From Clostridiales bacterium (lineage in GTDB: Bacteria; Bacillota_A; Clostridia; Peptostreptococcales; Anaerovoracaceae): a stretch of DNA of 6,032 nt. The position numbers and the translations under genes are program-made. The notes beneath the pieces were generated by a model. The model did no database searches. It was not told where the DNA came from and worked only from the letters and a program-made list of their open reading frames with translations. Positions 1 through 5,738 of this stretch are shown piece after piece. The stretch covers positions 1 through 6,032 of the forward strand of contig SVCR01000114.1 of the NCBI GenBank assembly GCA_015058265.1, in the 5' to 3' direction. Every line of letters starts with the position of its first letter. The stretch's first letter is position 1.

Positions 1-1406
1 CGGAGAGACTTGAAAGAGATATAGCAAAGCTGGCCGAGATGAAGGCTCATGAGGATGAGCTGCGTTCGGCCGGATACAGATACATCGCAGGGATAGATGA
101 GGTCGGCAGGGGACCGCTTGCCGGACCTGTATATGCTGCATGCGTAGTGCTTCCGGATGATTTTGATGTTATCGGTGTCAACGATTCGAAGAAGCTGTCT
201 GCCAAGAGGCGGGAGGAGCTTTCGGAGGTCATAAAAGAAAGAGCCGTTGCTTATGGCATCGGGATCGCTGATAACAATGAGATAGATGAGATCAACATCC
301 TTGAAGCGACCAAGAATGCTATGAGGAGAGCGATCGAAGCATGCAATGAGATGCTTAAAGCTCGCGGGGACGGCGATGGCAGTGAGGGTGACGGCAAGGC
401 GCAGATCAACATGCTGCTGATAGATGCGGTCAAGCTGGGAACAGATATCCCTTCGGAATCGATCATCAAGGGTGACGAGAAGAGCCTCAGTATTGCTGCT
501 GCCAGTATCGTTGCCAAGGTCGCCAGAGACAGCTACATGGTAGAGATGGATGAAGTATATCCCGGATATGACTTTGCCGGTAACAAGGGATACGGGACCG
601 CGAAGCATTACGACGGACTGAGAACTCTGGGGTATACGCCGATACACAGACGGTCGTTCCTCAGGAAGTTCGAGGAGGAGCAGACTTCGGGCATAGTTGC
701 CTGGGGCGGAACTGATGGCGCCGGTGATGGTGCCGATGAAAGGAAGAAGAATTTGGCTAAGAAGAAAGTCTATGCGGTAAAGAAGGGAAGAACGACGGGG
801 ATATTCACCAGCTGGGATGACTGCAAAGCGCAGGTCGACGGATTCCCGGGCGCTGAGTATAAGAGCTTTGCCGATCCTCAGGATGCGATGGCTTATCTGG
901 GGATAAGCCCGGGAGAGACTGCGGCCGGAGCAGCAGGTGCAGCCGGAAGCGGAAAAGATGCGGAGCCCGGATTCCCTCCGGGAGTCAGAGCTTATGTCGA
1001 CGGAAGCTATGACGAGGCTGCGGGGAGATTCTCATGCGGAGCTGTGATGGTCAGGACTGCCGAAGACGGCACTGTAACAACAAGAGAACTGAGCCGCGCT
1101 TTCGATGAGCCGGAATTAGCAAAGCAGCGGAATGTGGCAGGCGAGATCATGGGTGCCAAGATGGCGATAGATTTCTGCCTCGAGCGCGGGATACCTGAGG
1201 TCAGCATATATCATGATTATGAAGGCGTCGGGAAATGGGCAGACGGAAAATGGAAGGCCAACAATCCTCTGACACAAGGGTACAGGGATTATGTGGCCAA
1301 AGCCAGGACGCGCATGAAGATAGAGTTCTGCAAGGTCAAAGCTCATGCCGGCAATAAATACAATGAGATGGCAGATAAGCTCGCCAAGGAAGCACTCGGG
1401 ATGTGA
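1..1406 (+). CDS. rnhB: RNase HII / hybrid-binding domain / RNase HI fusion protein (5' partial)
   Basis: This single reading frame predicts an enzyme with two RNase H activities. RNase HII cuts at single ribonucleotides embedded in DNA; RNase HI degrades RNA in RNA:DNA hybrids. Residues are numbered from the ATG at 39. RNase HII fills about 15-213: GIDEVGRGPLAGP with D20/E21, DSKKLS at 49-54, D129 in LLIDAV, D146 in KGDEKS, and Y185 in KGYGT. D129-D146 spacing matches the known family pair. A hybrid-binding (caulimovirus viroplasmin-type) domain spans about 242-288 (YAVKKGRTTGIFTSWD). RNase HI spans about 316-455, with the DEDD set at D321, E369, D393 and D446, plus H436. Linkers at 214-241 and 289-315 are Gly/Ala-rich. 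The frame is open to the left edge; the upstream residues (ERLERDIAKLAE) resemble the helical N-terminal extension of Bacillota RNase HII, and the ATG at 39 has no good ribosome-binding site, so the true start is probably outside the window. TGA ends the gene at 1404-1406. No frameshift is visible between domains. Confidence 0.93.
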   Translation, partial: ERLERDIAKLAEMKAHEDELRSAGYRYIAGIDEVGRGPLAGPVYAACVVLPDDFDVIGVNDSKKLSAKRREELSEVIKERAVAYGIGIADNNEIDEINILEATKNAMRRAIEACNEMLKARGDGDGSEGDGKAQINMLLIDAVKLGTDIPSESIIKGDEKSLSIAAASIVAKVARDSYMVEMDEVYPGYDFAGNKGYGTAKHYDGLRTLGYTPIHRRSFLRKFEEEQTSGIVAWGGTDGAGDGADERKKNLAKKKVYAVKKGRTTGIFTSWDDCKAQVDGFPGAEYKSFADPQDAMAYLGISPGETAAGAAGAAGSGKDAEPGFPPGVRAYVDGSYDEAAGRFSCGAVMVRTAEDGTVTTRELSRAFDEPELAKQRNVAGEIMGAKMAIDFCLERGIPEVSIYHDYEGVGKWADGKWKANNPLTQGYRDYVAKARTRMKIEFCKVKAHAGNKYNEMADKLAKEALGM

Positions 1407-1459
1407 TCAGTCGGGCAGAGACTTAAGAAAAAGAAATAAATGCATTTGCGGCGTTGATG

Positions 1460-1465
1460 TATAAT
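1460..1465 (+). promoter_or_regulatory. Probable -10 element of the serpin gene promoter
   Basis: A perfect TATAAT lies 76 bases before the serpin start, in the only AT-rich part of the spacer. No convincing -35 hexamer sits 16-18 bases upstream, so this is either a weak promoter or one helped by an activator. No terminator hairpin is visible after the upstream RNase H gene, so read-through from that gene is also possible. Between this site and the gene, the hexamer TCATAT occurs twice, 7 bases apart (1500-1505 and 1507-1512). Confidence 0.45.
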
Positions 1466-1540
1466 AAAAAAGGGTAAGGGGATAGTGAAATACGATCAGT
1501 CATATGTCATATCAATTCAGAACAGGTACTGGAGGAAGAA

Positions 1541-3229
1541 ATGATGAACAGTAGATCGGGTATGGATAAACGGCTCAGCAGATCATCAAGACTTGCTGCA
1601 TGGTTCTTGACCCTGTGCTTGGTCGTGTCGGGAATGATCTTCGCTGGGCAGACAACACCGTCCTATGCCGCAGCCGGAGCAAAGCTTTCAACTAAGAAGG
1701 TCGTGCTGCAGACAGGAAAAGATGCTAAGAAGAAGACTGTAACTATCAAGGTGAAAAATGCCCGGAAGAAAGTCAAATGGTCTACTTCAAATAAGAAGAT
1801 CGCAAAAATAGCCAATACCGGCGGAAAGTATCGCCGGAAGGCTGTGATCAAGGCCGGCAGCAAAGCAGGGACATGCTATATACGCGCCAAAGTGGGCAAG
1901 AAGACACTGAAGTGCAAGGTCATCGTAAAAAAATACACCAAGCCCGGGAATGGCGAAGGGCCGAGTGAAAATATCGAGGTGCTGCCTCTCAGTAAGGATG
2001 CTGTAGAGAGATCCGCAGCGGTTAAATACGCGCCTTCGAATGTCGCTGTCCCTGCCGGATTCGGATATACGGCAGCTGACTTTTCAGTCAGACTGCTGCA
2101 GCAGACGATAGCCGGGGAAAGTGCTAAGGCAGCTGAAACCGGAGCAAAGCCGGGCAATGTACTGGTTTCTCCTGATTCAGTGCTGACAGCTCTTGCTATG
2201 ACTGAAAACGGAGCCGCGGGCGAGACACTGGACGAGATGGGAGCCGTCCTTCACGGAGCCGGAACTGAAGGCGGACTCAGCTTTGGCGATTTCAATCAGT
2301 ATCTCTCATCTCTGCACAACCGTCTGGGCAAGTCGAAAGGACTGATATATTCATCGGCGAATTCGATATGGTTCAGCAGAGGTCTGATGGATCTGAACAA
2401 AGACTTCATCGCGTCCAACAAGAAGATGCACAATGCCGAGACCTACGAAGCATCATTCGATGAGAATACCGTCAAGGATATGAATAAGTGGGTCTACAAC
2501 AATACCCGCAACATGATCAAGGATATCATAGACAGGCTTGATCCTTTTGACAGAGTCGTTCTGATCAACGCTACTGCTTTCGAGGGAAACTGGGCTGAGC
2601 CTTTTGAAGACTATCAGGTAGACAAGAACGGGAAATTCAGATCAGCTGCCGGAAAGACAGAGACCTGCAACATGCTGAAGAGATCAGATAGAATGCGGTA
2701 CATAGAGGTGAACGGCGGCAAGGGAACAGCTTTGTTCTATCAAGGAGGTACTATCGCATTCGAAGCGCTGCTGCCGCCTGAAGGCATGAGTGCTGAGGAA
2801 TACATCTCCGGGCTCAAGGGCGATGAACTTGTAGATGCCTGGAAGAAAGCTTCCGACCTCAGGAACTATAAGAAAGTAAGGCTGGAACTGCCTGAGTTCA
2901 AATATGATTACAGCACTTCGCTCAAGGACGTCCTCTACGCTATGGGCATGGAGAAGGCATTCACTGAGGAGGCAGATTTCTCAGGTATGTCTGCTGACGG
3001 CCGGAAGCAAGTGATGATAGACGATGTCCTGCACAAGACACACATAGAGCTCGATAAGAACGGCACCAAAGCGGCTGCGGCGACAGCAGTCATCGCAAAG
3101 GACGGATCGGCTCCTCCGCAGCAGGAAGAGACTGTGGAGATCAAGCTCGACAGACCGTTCGTATATGCTCTTGTTGATACCGAGACAGGTATCCCGCTCT
3201 TCATCGGAACAGTGAATTCCGTAAAGTAG
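1541..3229 (+). CDS. Secreted serpin (serine protease inhibitor) with N-terminal basic Ig-like domain
   Basis: A 562-residue exported protease inhibitor of the serpin family (I4). Serpins trap serine or cysteine proteases by inserting the cleaved reactive loop into a beta-sheet. A basic n-region and hydrophobic stretch (about 17-35) form a signal peptide, likely cut after an Ala near 43-45; no lipobox is present. Residues about 46-131 resemble a bacterial Ig-like (Big2) domain (VKWSTSNKKIAKI, then AGTCYIRAKVG) and are extremely Lys-rich. The serpin fold covers about 175-562: NVLVSPDSVLTALAM at 206-220, LINATAFEGNW at 341-351, LPEFKYDYS at 450-458, GMEKAFTEEADFSGM at 469-483, the VLHKTHIELDKNGTKAAAATAV hinge region from 496 (AAAA at 511-514), and RPFVYALVDTETGIPLFIGTV near the end. 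The intact small-residue hinge suggests an inhibitory serpin. GGAGGA at 1531-1536 sits 4 bases before ATG 1541 and 7 before ATG 1544, so either may be the start. It is transcribed alone and followed by a terminator. The target protease cannot be read from sequence. Confidence 0.95.
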   Translation: MMNSRSGMDKRLSRSSRLAAWFLTLCLVVSGMIFAGQTTPSYAAAGAKLSTKKVVLQTGKDAKKKTVTIKVKNARKKVKWSTSNKKIAKIANTGGKYRRKAVIKAGSKAGTCYIRAKVGKKTLKCKVIVKKYTKPGNGEGPSENIEVLPLSKDAVERSAAVKYAPSNVAVPAGFGYTAADFSVRLLQQTIAGESAKAAETGAKPGNVLVSPDSVLTALAMTENGAAGETLDEMGAVLHGAGTEGGLSFGDFNQYLSSLHNRLGKSKGLIYSSANSIWFSRGLMDLNKDFIASNKKMHNAETYEASFDENTVKDMNKWVYNNTRNMIKDIIDRLDPFDRVVLINATAFEGNWAEPFEDYQVDKNGKFRSAAGKTETCNMLKRSDRMRYIEVNGGKGTALFYQGGTIAFEALLPPEGMSAEEYISGLKGDELVDAWKKASDLRNYKKVRLELPEFKYDYSTSLKDVLYAMGMEKAFTEEADFSGMSADGRKQVMIDDVLHKTHIELDKNGTKAAAATAVIAKDGSAPPQQEETVEIKLDRPFVYALVDTETGIPLFIGTVNSVK

Positions 3230-3310
3230 CAGAAGCGGCAAAAGCCTGATCGGACTGAAACCCCCGGCGTCTGCTGAAAGCGCCGCCCGGGAATAATAAC
3301 TATACCGGAA

Positions 3311-3340
3311 CTGCCCCTCAGTCAGCTGAGGGGCAGCTTT
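3311..3340 (+). terminator. Rho-independent terminator after the serpin gene
   Basis: A perfect 11-bp inverted repeat (CTGCCCCTCAG at 3311-3321 and CTGAGGGGCAG at 3326-3336) encloses a 4-base loop and is followed by CTTT. The stem is very strong but the T run is short, so termination may be incomplete. A weaker GC-rich hairpin (CGGCG 3265-3269 with CGCCG 3281-3285) lies just upstream. Confidence 0.75.
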
Positions 3341-3368
3341 GATCCTGATAGAATTAATTTGTTATAAT
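3339..3368 (+). promoter_or_regulatory. Upstream tRNA promoter (P1)
   Basis: TTGATC at 3339-3344 (four of six match TTGACA), an 18-base spacer, and a perfect TATAAT at 3363-3368. The -35 overlaps the T run of the serpin terminator. Expected transcription start is near 3375, about 50 bases before the tRNA. Confidence 0.55.
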
Positions 3369-3370
3369 GC

Positions 3371-3399
3371 TGGACATGGGCGGAGCAATCGTTTATAAT
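3371..3399 (+). promoter_or_regulatory. Main tRNA-Val promoter (P2)
   Basis: TGGACA at 3371-3376 (five of six match TTGACA), a 17-base spacer and a perfect TATAAT at 3394-3399. This is the best sigma-A-type promoter in the window. It would start transcription near 3406, about 20 bases before the mature tRNA 5' end. Confidence 0.8.
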
Positions 3400-3424
3400 A
3401 GCTGTGTTGCACATGCCGGTTTAT

Positions 3425-3500
3425 GGTCTATTAGCTCAGCTGGGAGAGCGACAGGGTGACAACCTGTAGGTCATTGGTTCAAGTCCAATATAGGCCACCA
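3425..3500 (+). tRNA. tRNA-Val (anticodon GAC)
   Basis: A complete 76-base cloverleaf. Acceptor GGTCTAT (3425-3431) pairs with ATAGGCC (3490-3496) with one T-G wobble. D stem GCTC/GAGC carries loop AGCTGGGA. Anticodon stem ACAGG (3451-3455) pairs with CCTGT (3463-3467) around loop GTGACAA, with U33 followed by anticodon GAC at 3458-3460, reading GUC and GUU valine codons. The variable loop is AGGTC; the T stem ATTGG/CCAAT has loop TTCAAGT. Discriminator A and an encoded CCA follow. A35, C36 and A73 fit known valine identity elements. Position 32 is G rather than the usual pyrimidine. Two promoters precede it and a terminator follows, so it looks like a single-gene tRNA unit. Confidence 0.95.
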
Positions 3501-3510
3501 AGGAACAGAG

Positions 3511-3538
3511 GGTTTGGAAGTAAAATTCCAGACCTTTT
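3511..3538 (+). terminator. Rho-independent terminator after tRNA-Val
   Basis: GGTTTGGAA (3511-3519) pairs with TTCCAGACC (3526-3534) as a 9-bp stem with one T-G wobble and a 6-base loop. TTTT, CA and TTTT follow. It begins 11 bases after the tRNA CCA end. Confidence 0.8.
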
Positions 3539-3596
3539 CATTTTGCAGGGGTTTATTGAGCAGGCCGGTCGATCTCGTGCCCGTTCGGTATCTTGC

Positions 3597-3628
3597 GGTG
3601 TTCTGCGGATGATCGCAGAAGCAGCACC
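3597..3628 (+). other. Hairpin in the aminopeptidase leader
   Basis: TTCTGCG (3601-3607) and CGCAGAA (3614-3620) form a perfect 7-bp stem with loop GATGAT. Outside it, GGTG (3597-3600) can pair with CACC (3625-3628) across a 4-base bulge. A T-rich stretch (TTTGATATTTTT) follows at 3632-3643, just before the ribosome-binding site AAAGGA at 3647-3652. It could be a weak terminator/attenuator or an mRNA-stabilising stem. No clear promoter was found between the tRNA terminator and the aminopeptidase start. Confidence 0.4.
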
Positions 3629-3660
3629 CCGTTTGATATTTTTCAGAAAGGAACTGTGAT

Positions 3661-5490
3661 ATGAAGAAGGAAATCGTTGAACTGCAGAAAATCATGTTGA
3701 GAGAGGGAATCGATGTATTCTTCGAGCCTGCGGGTGACCCTCATGGCTCTGAATATGTGAACGATCATTACAAAGCCTGTGAATTCCTCAGCGGACTCAC
3801 TGCCGAGAACGAAGCTCTTGTCGTGACACAGGAGGGCGCATATATCTGGACTGATGGGAGATTCTTCCTCCAGGCTGACAGACAGCTTGCCGGCAGCGGG
3901 ATAGAGCTGATGAAAATGGCTGTAGAGGGAGTTCCTACTGTTATGGAGTTCATGCTCAGTCTTGCGGATAAGGCTGCGGAAGCGGCAGGATCAGACGGCA
4001 AAGCAGGAGACCGCAGATTCGTGATAGGATTTGATGGAAATACAGCGCCGGCCGGCCTGTACGCAGAACTCAGTAAGACCTTCGAAGGCCGTGATGATGT
4101 GGAGTTCAGATGGGATGCTGATCTGGCATCAGAGGTCTGGAAGGAAAGACCTGAGATAGTTCCTTCGAAGATATGGGAATTCCCGCTGACATCAGCCGGC
4201 AAGAGCGCTTCTGAGAAGATCTCGGAGGTGCGCAAAGCAATGGCTGAAAAGGGCGCTGACTGCCTGATCCTGACTGATCTGATGGAGACAGCCTGGCTCC
4301 TGAACCTGAGAGGCGCAGATATCCTGTATACTCCGGTATTCTTCTCGTATATCCTGCTCACACAGGATGAGTGCAGACTGTATGTCATGGATGGATCACT
4401 GGATGAGCTGAAGTCATGCGGAACAGAGAACGGTCTTCCTGAAGGGCTGGGATCTGTCAGCGTCAGGAACTATGAAGATATCTATGCTGACGCAGCTGCA
4501 ATTCCTGCAGACCGGAAGGTGTGGATGGATCTGTCTTCAGCTAACTGCTCACTTTATATGCAGCTGCAGTCAAGAGACAAGATCATCAATGAACTGACAC
4601 CGGTCGCTCTTGCTAAGACAGTCAAGAATGAAACAGAGATCAGGAGCACTCTCAATGCTCATATCAAGGACGGAGTGGCAGTTACCAAGTTTATCAAGTG
4701 GATCAAGGAAGCCGCGTGCAGCAGCGCGCAGACTGAGATCAGCGCTGCTGACCGTCTCGAAGGCTTCAGATCCGAGCAGGACGGCTGGTTCGACCTGTCC
4801 TTCGAGACGATCTCGGGCTATGGCCCGAACGCGGCGATAATACATTATGCGCCAACTCCTGAGACCGACCTGGAGATCCGCCCTGAAGGCTTCCTGCTTG
4901 TAGATTCCGGCGGTCAGTATATCGACGGAACTACAGATATCACCAGAACTATAGCTGTAGGACCTCTGACTCAGGAGATGATAGATGACTATACACTGGT
5001 TCTGAAGGGACATATCGCATTGTCGACCTATGTGATCAGACCGGAGACGACACACAAGGAACTCGATGAAGCAACCAGAACAGCTTTGAGAGCTCGCGGC
5101 CTTGACTACGGTCACGGTGTCAGCCACGGAGTAGGTCATGTGCTTGCGGTCCATGAGGGACCTGCGGGAGTCAGGAAGAAGGATGAGCCTTGCGGTCTCG
5201 TTCCGGGAATGATCGTTTCCAACGAGCCGGGTTATTATAAGGCCGGTGAATTCGGGATCAGGATCGAAAATGAGATCCTCTTCAAGGACGGAGGAAACGG
5301 GACAGCTGTCAGTGAACCTATCACGATGGTCCCTTATGAGAGAGAGGCTATCAATGTCAGCCTGCTGACTGATGAAGAGATCAGATGGGTCAATGATTAT
5401 CATAAGAAGGTCAGAGAGACCCTGCTGCCTCTTGTTGATGAGGAGACGGCAGAGTTCGTGATCAGAGAGACCGAACCGCTTGTCAGGTGA
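3661..5490 (+). CDS. Xaa-Pro aminopeptidase, M24B family, three-domain XPNPEP1-like type
   Basis: A 609-residue, probably cytoplasmic metallopeptidase that removes the N-terminal residue from peptides whose second residue is proline (EC 3.4.11.9), used in peptide recycling. Two creatinase N-type domains come first: about 1-165 (EYVNDHYKACEFLSGLTAEN, WTDGRFFLQADRQL) and about 168-318 (AWLLNLRGADILYTPVFFSY). The pita-bread catalytic domain runs from about 320 to 560. Metal ligands read as D415 (LVDSGGQY), D426 (GTTDITRT), H489 (SHGVGH), E522 (SNEPGYY) and E536 (RIENE), with supporting histidines H395 and H498 (VHEGP). All expected residues are present, so it should be active and use two metal ions, typically Mn. 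Length and domain layout match the roughly 600-residue eukaryote/Bacillota subfamily, not the shorter E. coli PepP, so no symbol is given. ATG 3661 has AAAGGA 8 bases upstream. There is no signal peptide. TGA and TAG stops stand in tandem at its end. Confidence 0.94.
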   Translation: MKKEIVELQKIMLREGIDVFFEPAGDPHGSEYVNDHYKACEFLSGLTAENEALVVTQEGAYIWTDGRFFLQADRQLAGSGIELMKMAVEGVPTVMEFMLSLADKAAEAAGSDGKAGDRRFVIGFDGNTAPAGLYAELSKTFEGRDDVEFRWDADLASEVWKERPEIVPSKIWEFPLTSAGKSASEKISEVRKAMAEKGADCLILTDLMETAWLLNLRGADILYTPVFFSYILLTQDECRLYVMDGSLDELKSCGTENGLPEGLGSVSVRNYEDIYADAAAIPADRKVWMDLSSANCSLYMQLQSRDKIINELTPVALAKTVKNETEIRSTLNAHIKDGVAVTKFIKWIKEAACSSAQTEISAADRLEGFRSEQDGWFDLSFETISGYGPNAAIIHYAPTPETDLEIRPEGFLLVDSGGQYIDGTTDITRTIAVGPLTQEMIDDYTLVLKGHIALSTYVIRPETTHKELDEATRTALRARGLDYGHGVSHGVGHVLAVHEGPAGVRKKDEPCGLVPGMIVSNEPGYYKAGEFGIRIENEILFKDGGNGTAVSEPITMVPYEREAINVSLLTDEEIRWVNDYHKKVRETLLPLVDEETAEFVIRETEPLVR

Positions 5491-5533
5491 TAGATAGCAA
5501 AGGCAATTAGTTGCACAATATACCGGGTTGCTG

Positions 5534-5542
5534 TGTTATAAT
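5534..5542 (+). promoter_or_regulatory. Extended -10 promoter upstream of the structured leader
   Basis: TGTTATAAT (5534-5542) is an exact extended -10 (TG, one base, TATAAT). A possible -35, TTGCAC at 5511-5516, is 20 bases away, longer than optimal; an extended -10 can compensate for that. Expected start is near 5549. This would begin a leader of about 190 bases before the alarmone synthetase. Confidence 0.6.
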
Positions 5543-5548
5543 TAATAA

Positions 5549-5670
5549 GTTACATGCCCGGCGGTTCCGTATGCGGATCGCGAGGGTGTGACTGACTGAT
5601 ATGCGCTTTGTCCGGGGGCTTGATCCGGGGCATCGCCCGGCTCTGAACCGGGTGACTGTTCGGACTTTTT
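5549..5670 (+). ncRNA. Structured GC-rich leader RNA or small RNA of unknown family
   Basis: About 120 bases between the promoter and a T-run terminator, with no credible reading frame. A 5' hairpin is centred on CCG-TATG-CGG (5567-5576), extendable by GCG (5561-5563) with CGC (5579-5581). ATGCCCGG (5554-5561) can pair at long range with CCGGGGCAT (5625-5633, one bulged G). That same CCGGG can instead pair with CCCGG at 5636-5640, which can also pair with CCGGG at 5648-5652. Mutually exclusive stems of this kind are typical of attenuators and riboswitches. I do not recognise a known family. It could be a cis-acting leader of the alarmone synthetase gene or an independent small RNA. Confidence 0.5.
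5610..5670 (+). terminator. Terminator closing the leader RNA
   Basis: GTCCGGG (5610-5616) pairs with TTCGGAC (5659-5665), five Watson-Crick pairs plus two G-T wobbles, and TTTTT follows immediately at 5666-5670. The stem encloses an internal hairpin, either 5625-5629 with 5636-5640 or 5636-5640 with 5648-5652. It ends 68 bases before the synthetase start. No other terminator is visible after the aminopeptidase gene, so it may also end read-through transcripts from there. Confidence 0.6.
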
Positions 5671-5694
5671 ATCAGACATCAATGGTATGAGACA

Positions 5695-5730
5695 ACAGCG
5701 CTGTCATTCAGAAAATACAATGACGGGGAG
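5695..5730 (+). promoter_or_regulatory. Palindrome and hairpin overlapping the synthetase ribosome-binding site
   Basis: ACAGCGCTGT at 5695-5704 is a perfect 10-base palindrome. Overlapping it, CTGTCATT (5701-5708) can pair with AATGACGG (5719-5726) with one wobble and a 10-base loop. The second structure covers the first two G of the Shine-Dalgarno GGGGAG (5725-5730), which lies 8 bases before the ATG at 5739. The arrangement could tune translation; the palindrome could alternatively be a protein-binding operator. Confidence 0.4.
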
Positions 5731-5738
5731 TATACGTT

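Noticed and set aside
39..41. ATG at 39 as the start of the RNase H fusion
   Set aside because: No good Shine-Dalgarno precedes it, the frame stays open to the window edge, and the preceding residues look like the usual N-terminal helical extension of Bacillota RNase HII.
3481..3545. Integration (att) site at the tRNA 3' end
   Set aside because: No second copy of the tRNA 3' segment and no integrase or other mobile gene occurs in the window.
3456..3659. Open frame of 67 codons on the + strand starting within the tRNA
   Set aside because: It begins in the tRNA anticodon loop and crosses the tRNA terminator, has no ribosome-binding site, and its product resembles no family I know.
3768..4388. 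206-codon open frame on the - strand
   Set aside because: Antisense to the N-terminal domains of the aminopeptidase; Ser/Ala-rich composition is typical of a shadow frame and no promoter or ribosome-binding site was seen.
4570..5403. 277-codon open frame on the - strand
   Set aside because: It lies entirely opposite the catalytic part of the aminopeptidase gene, whose family motifs are unmistakable; the reverse product has no recognisable motif. It is a codon-bias shadow.
5581..5660. ZTP (pfl) riboswitch, suggested by GGGTGTGACTG and nearby CCGGGG
   Set aside because: The conserved downstream CCGCCTGGGCA-type element and the expected pairing are not seen, and the downstream gene is not a purine or folate gene.
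5549..5670. Signal recognition particle RNA or 6S RNA
   Set aside because: The SRP apical sequence (GTCAGGTCCGGAAGGAAGCAGC-like) is absent, and the region does not fold by eye into the long rod with a central bubble expected of 6S RNA.
5549..5738. T-box leader for the alarmone synthetase
   Set aside because: No T-box consensus (AGGGTGGNACCGCG) is present; GAGGGTGTGACT at 5582-5593 resembles it only slightly.
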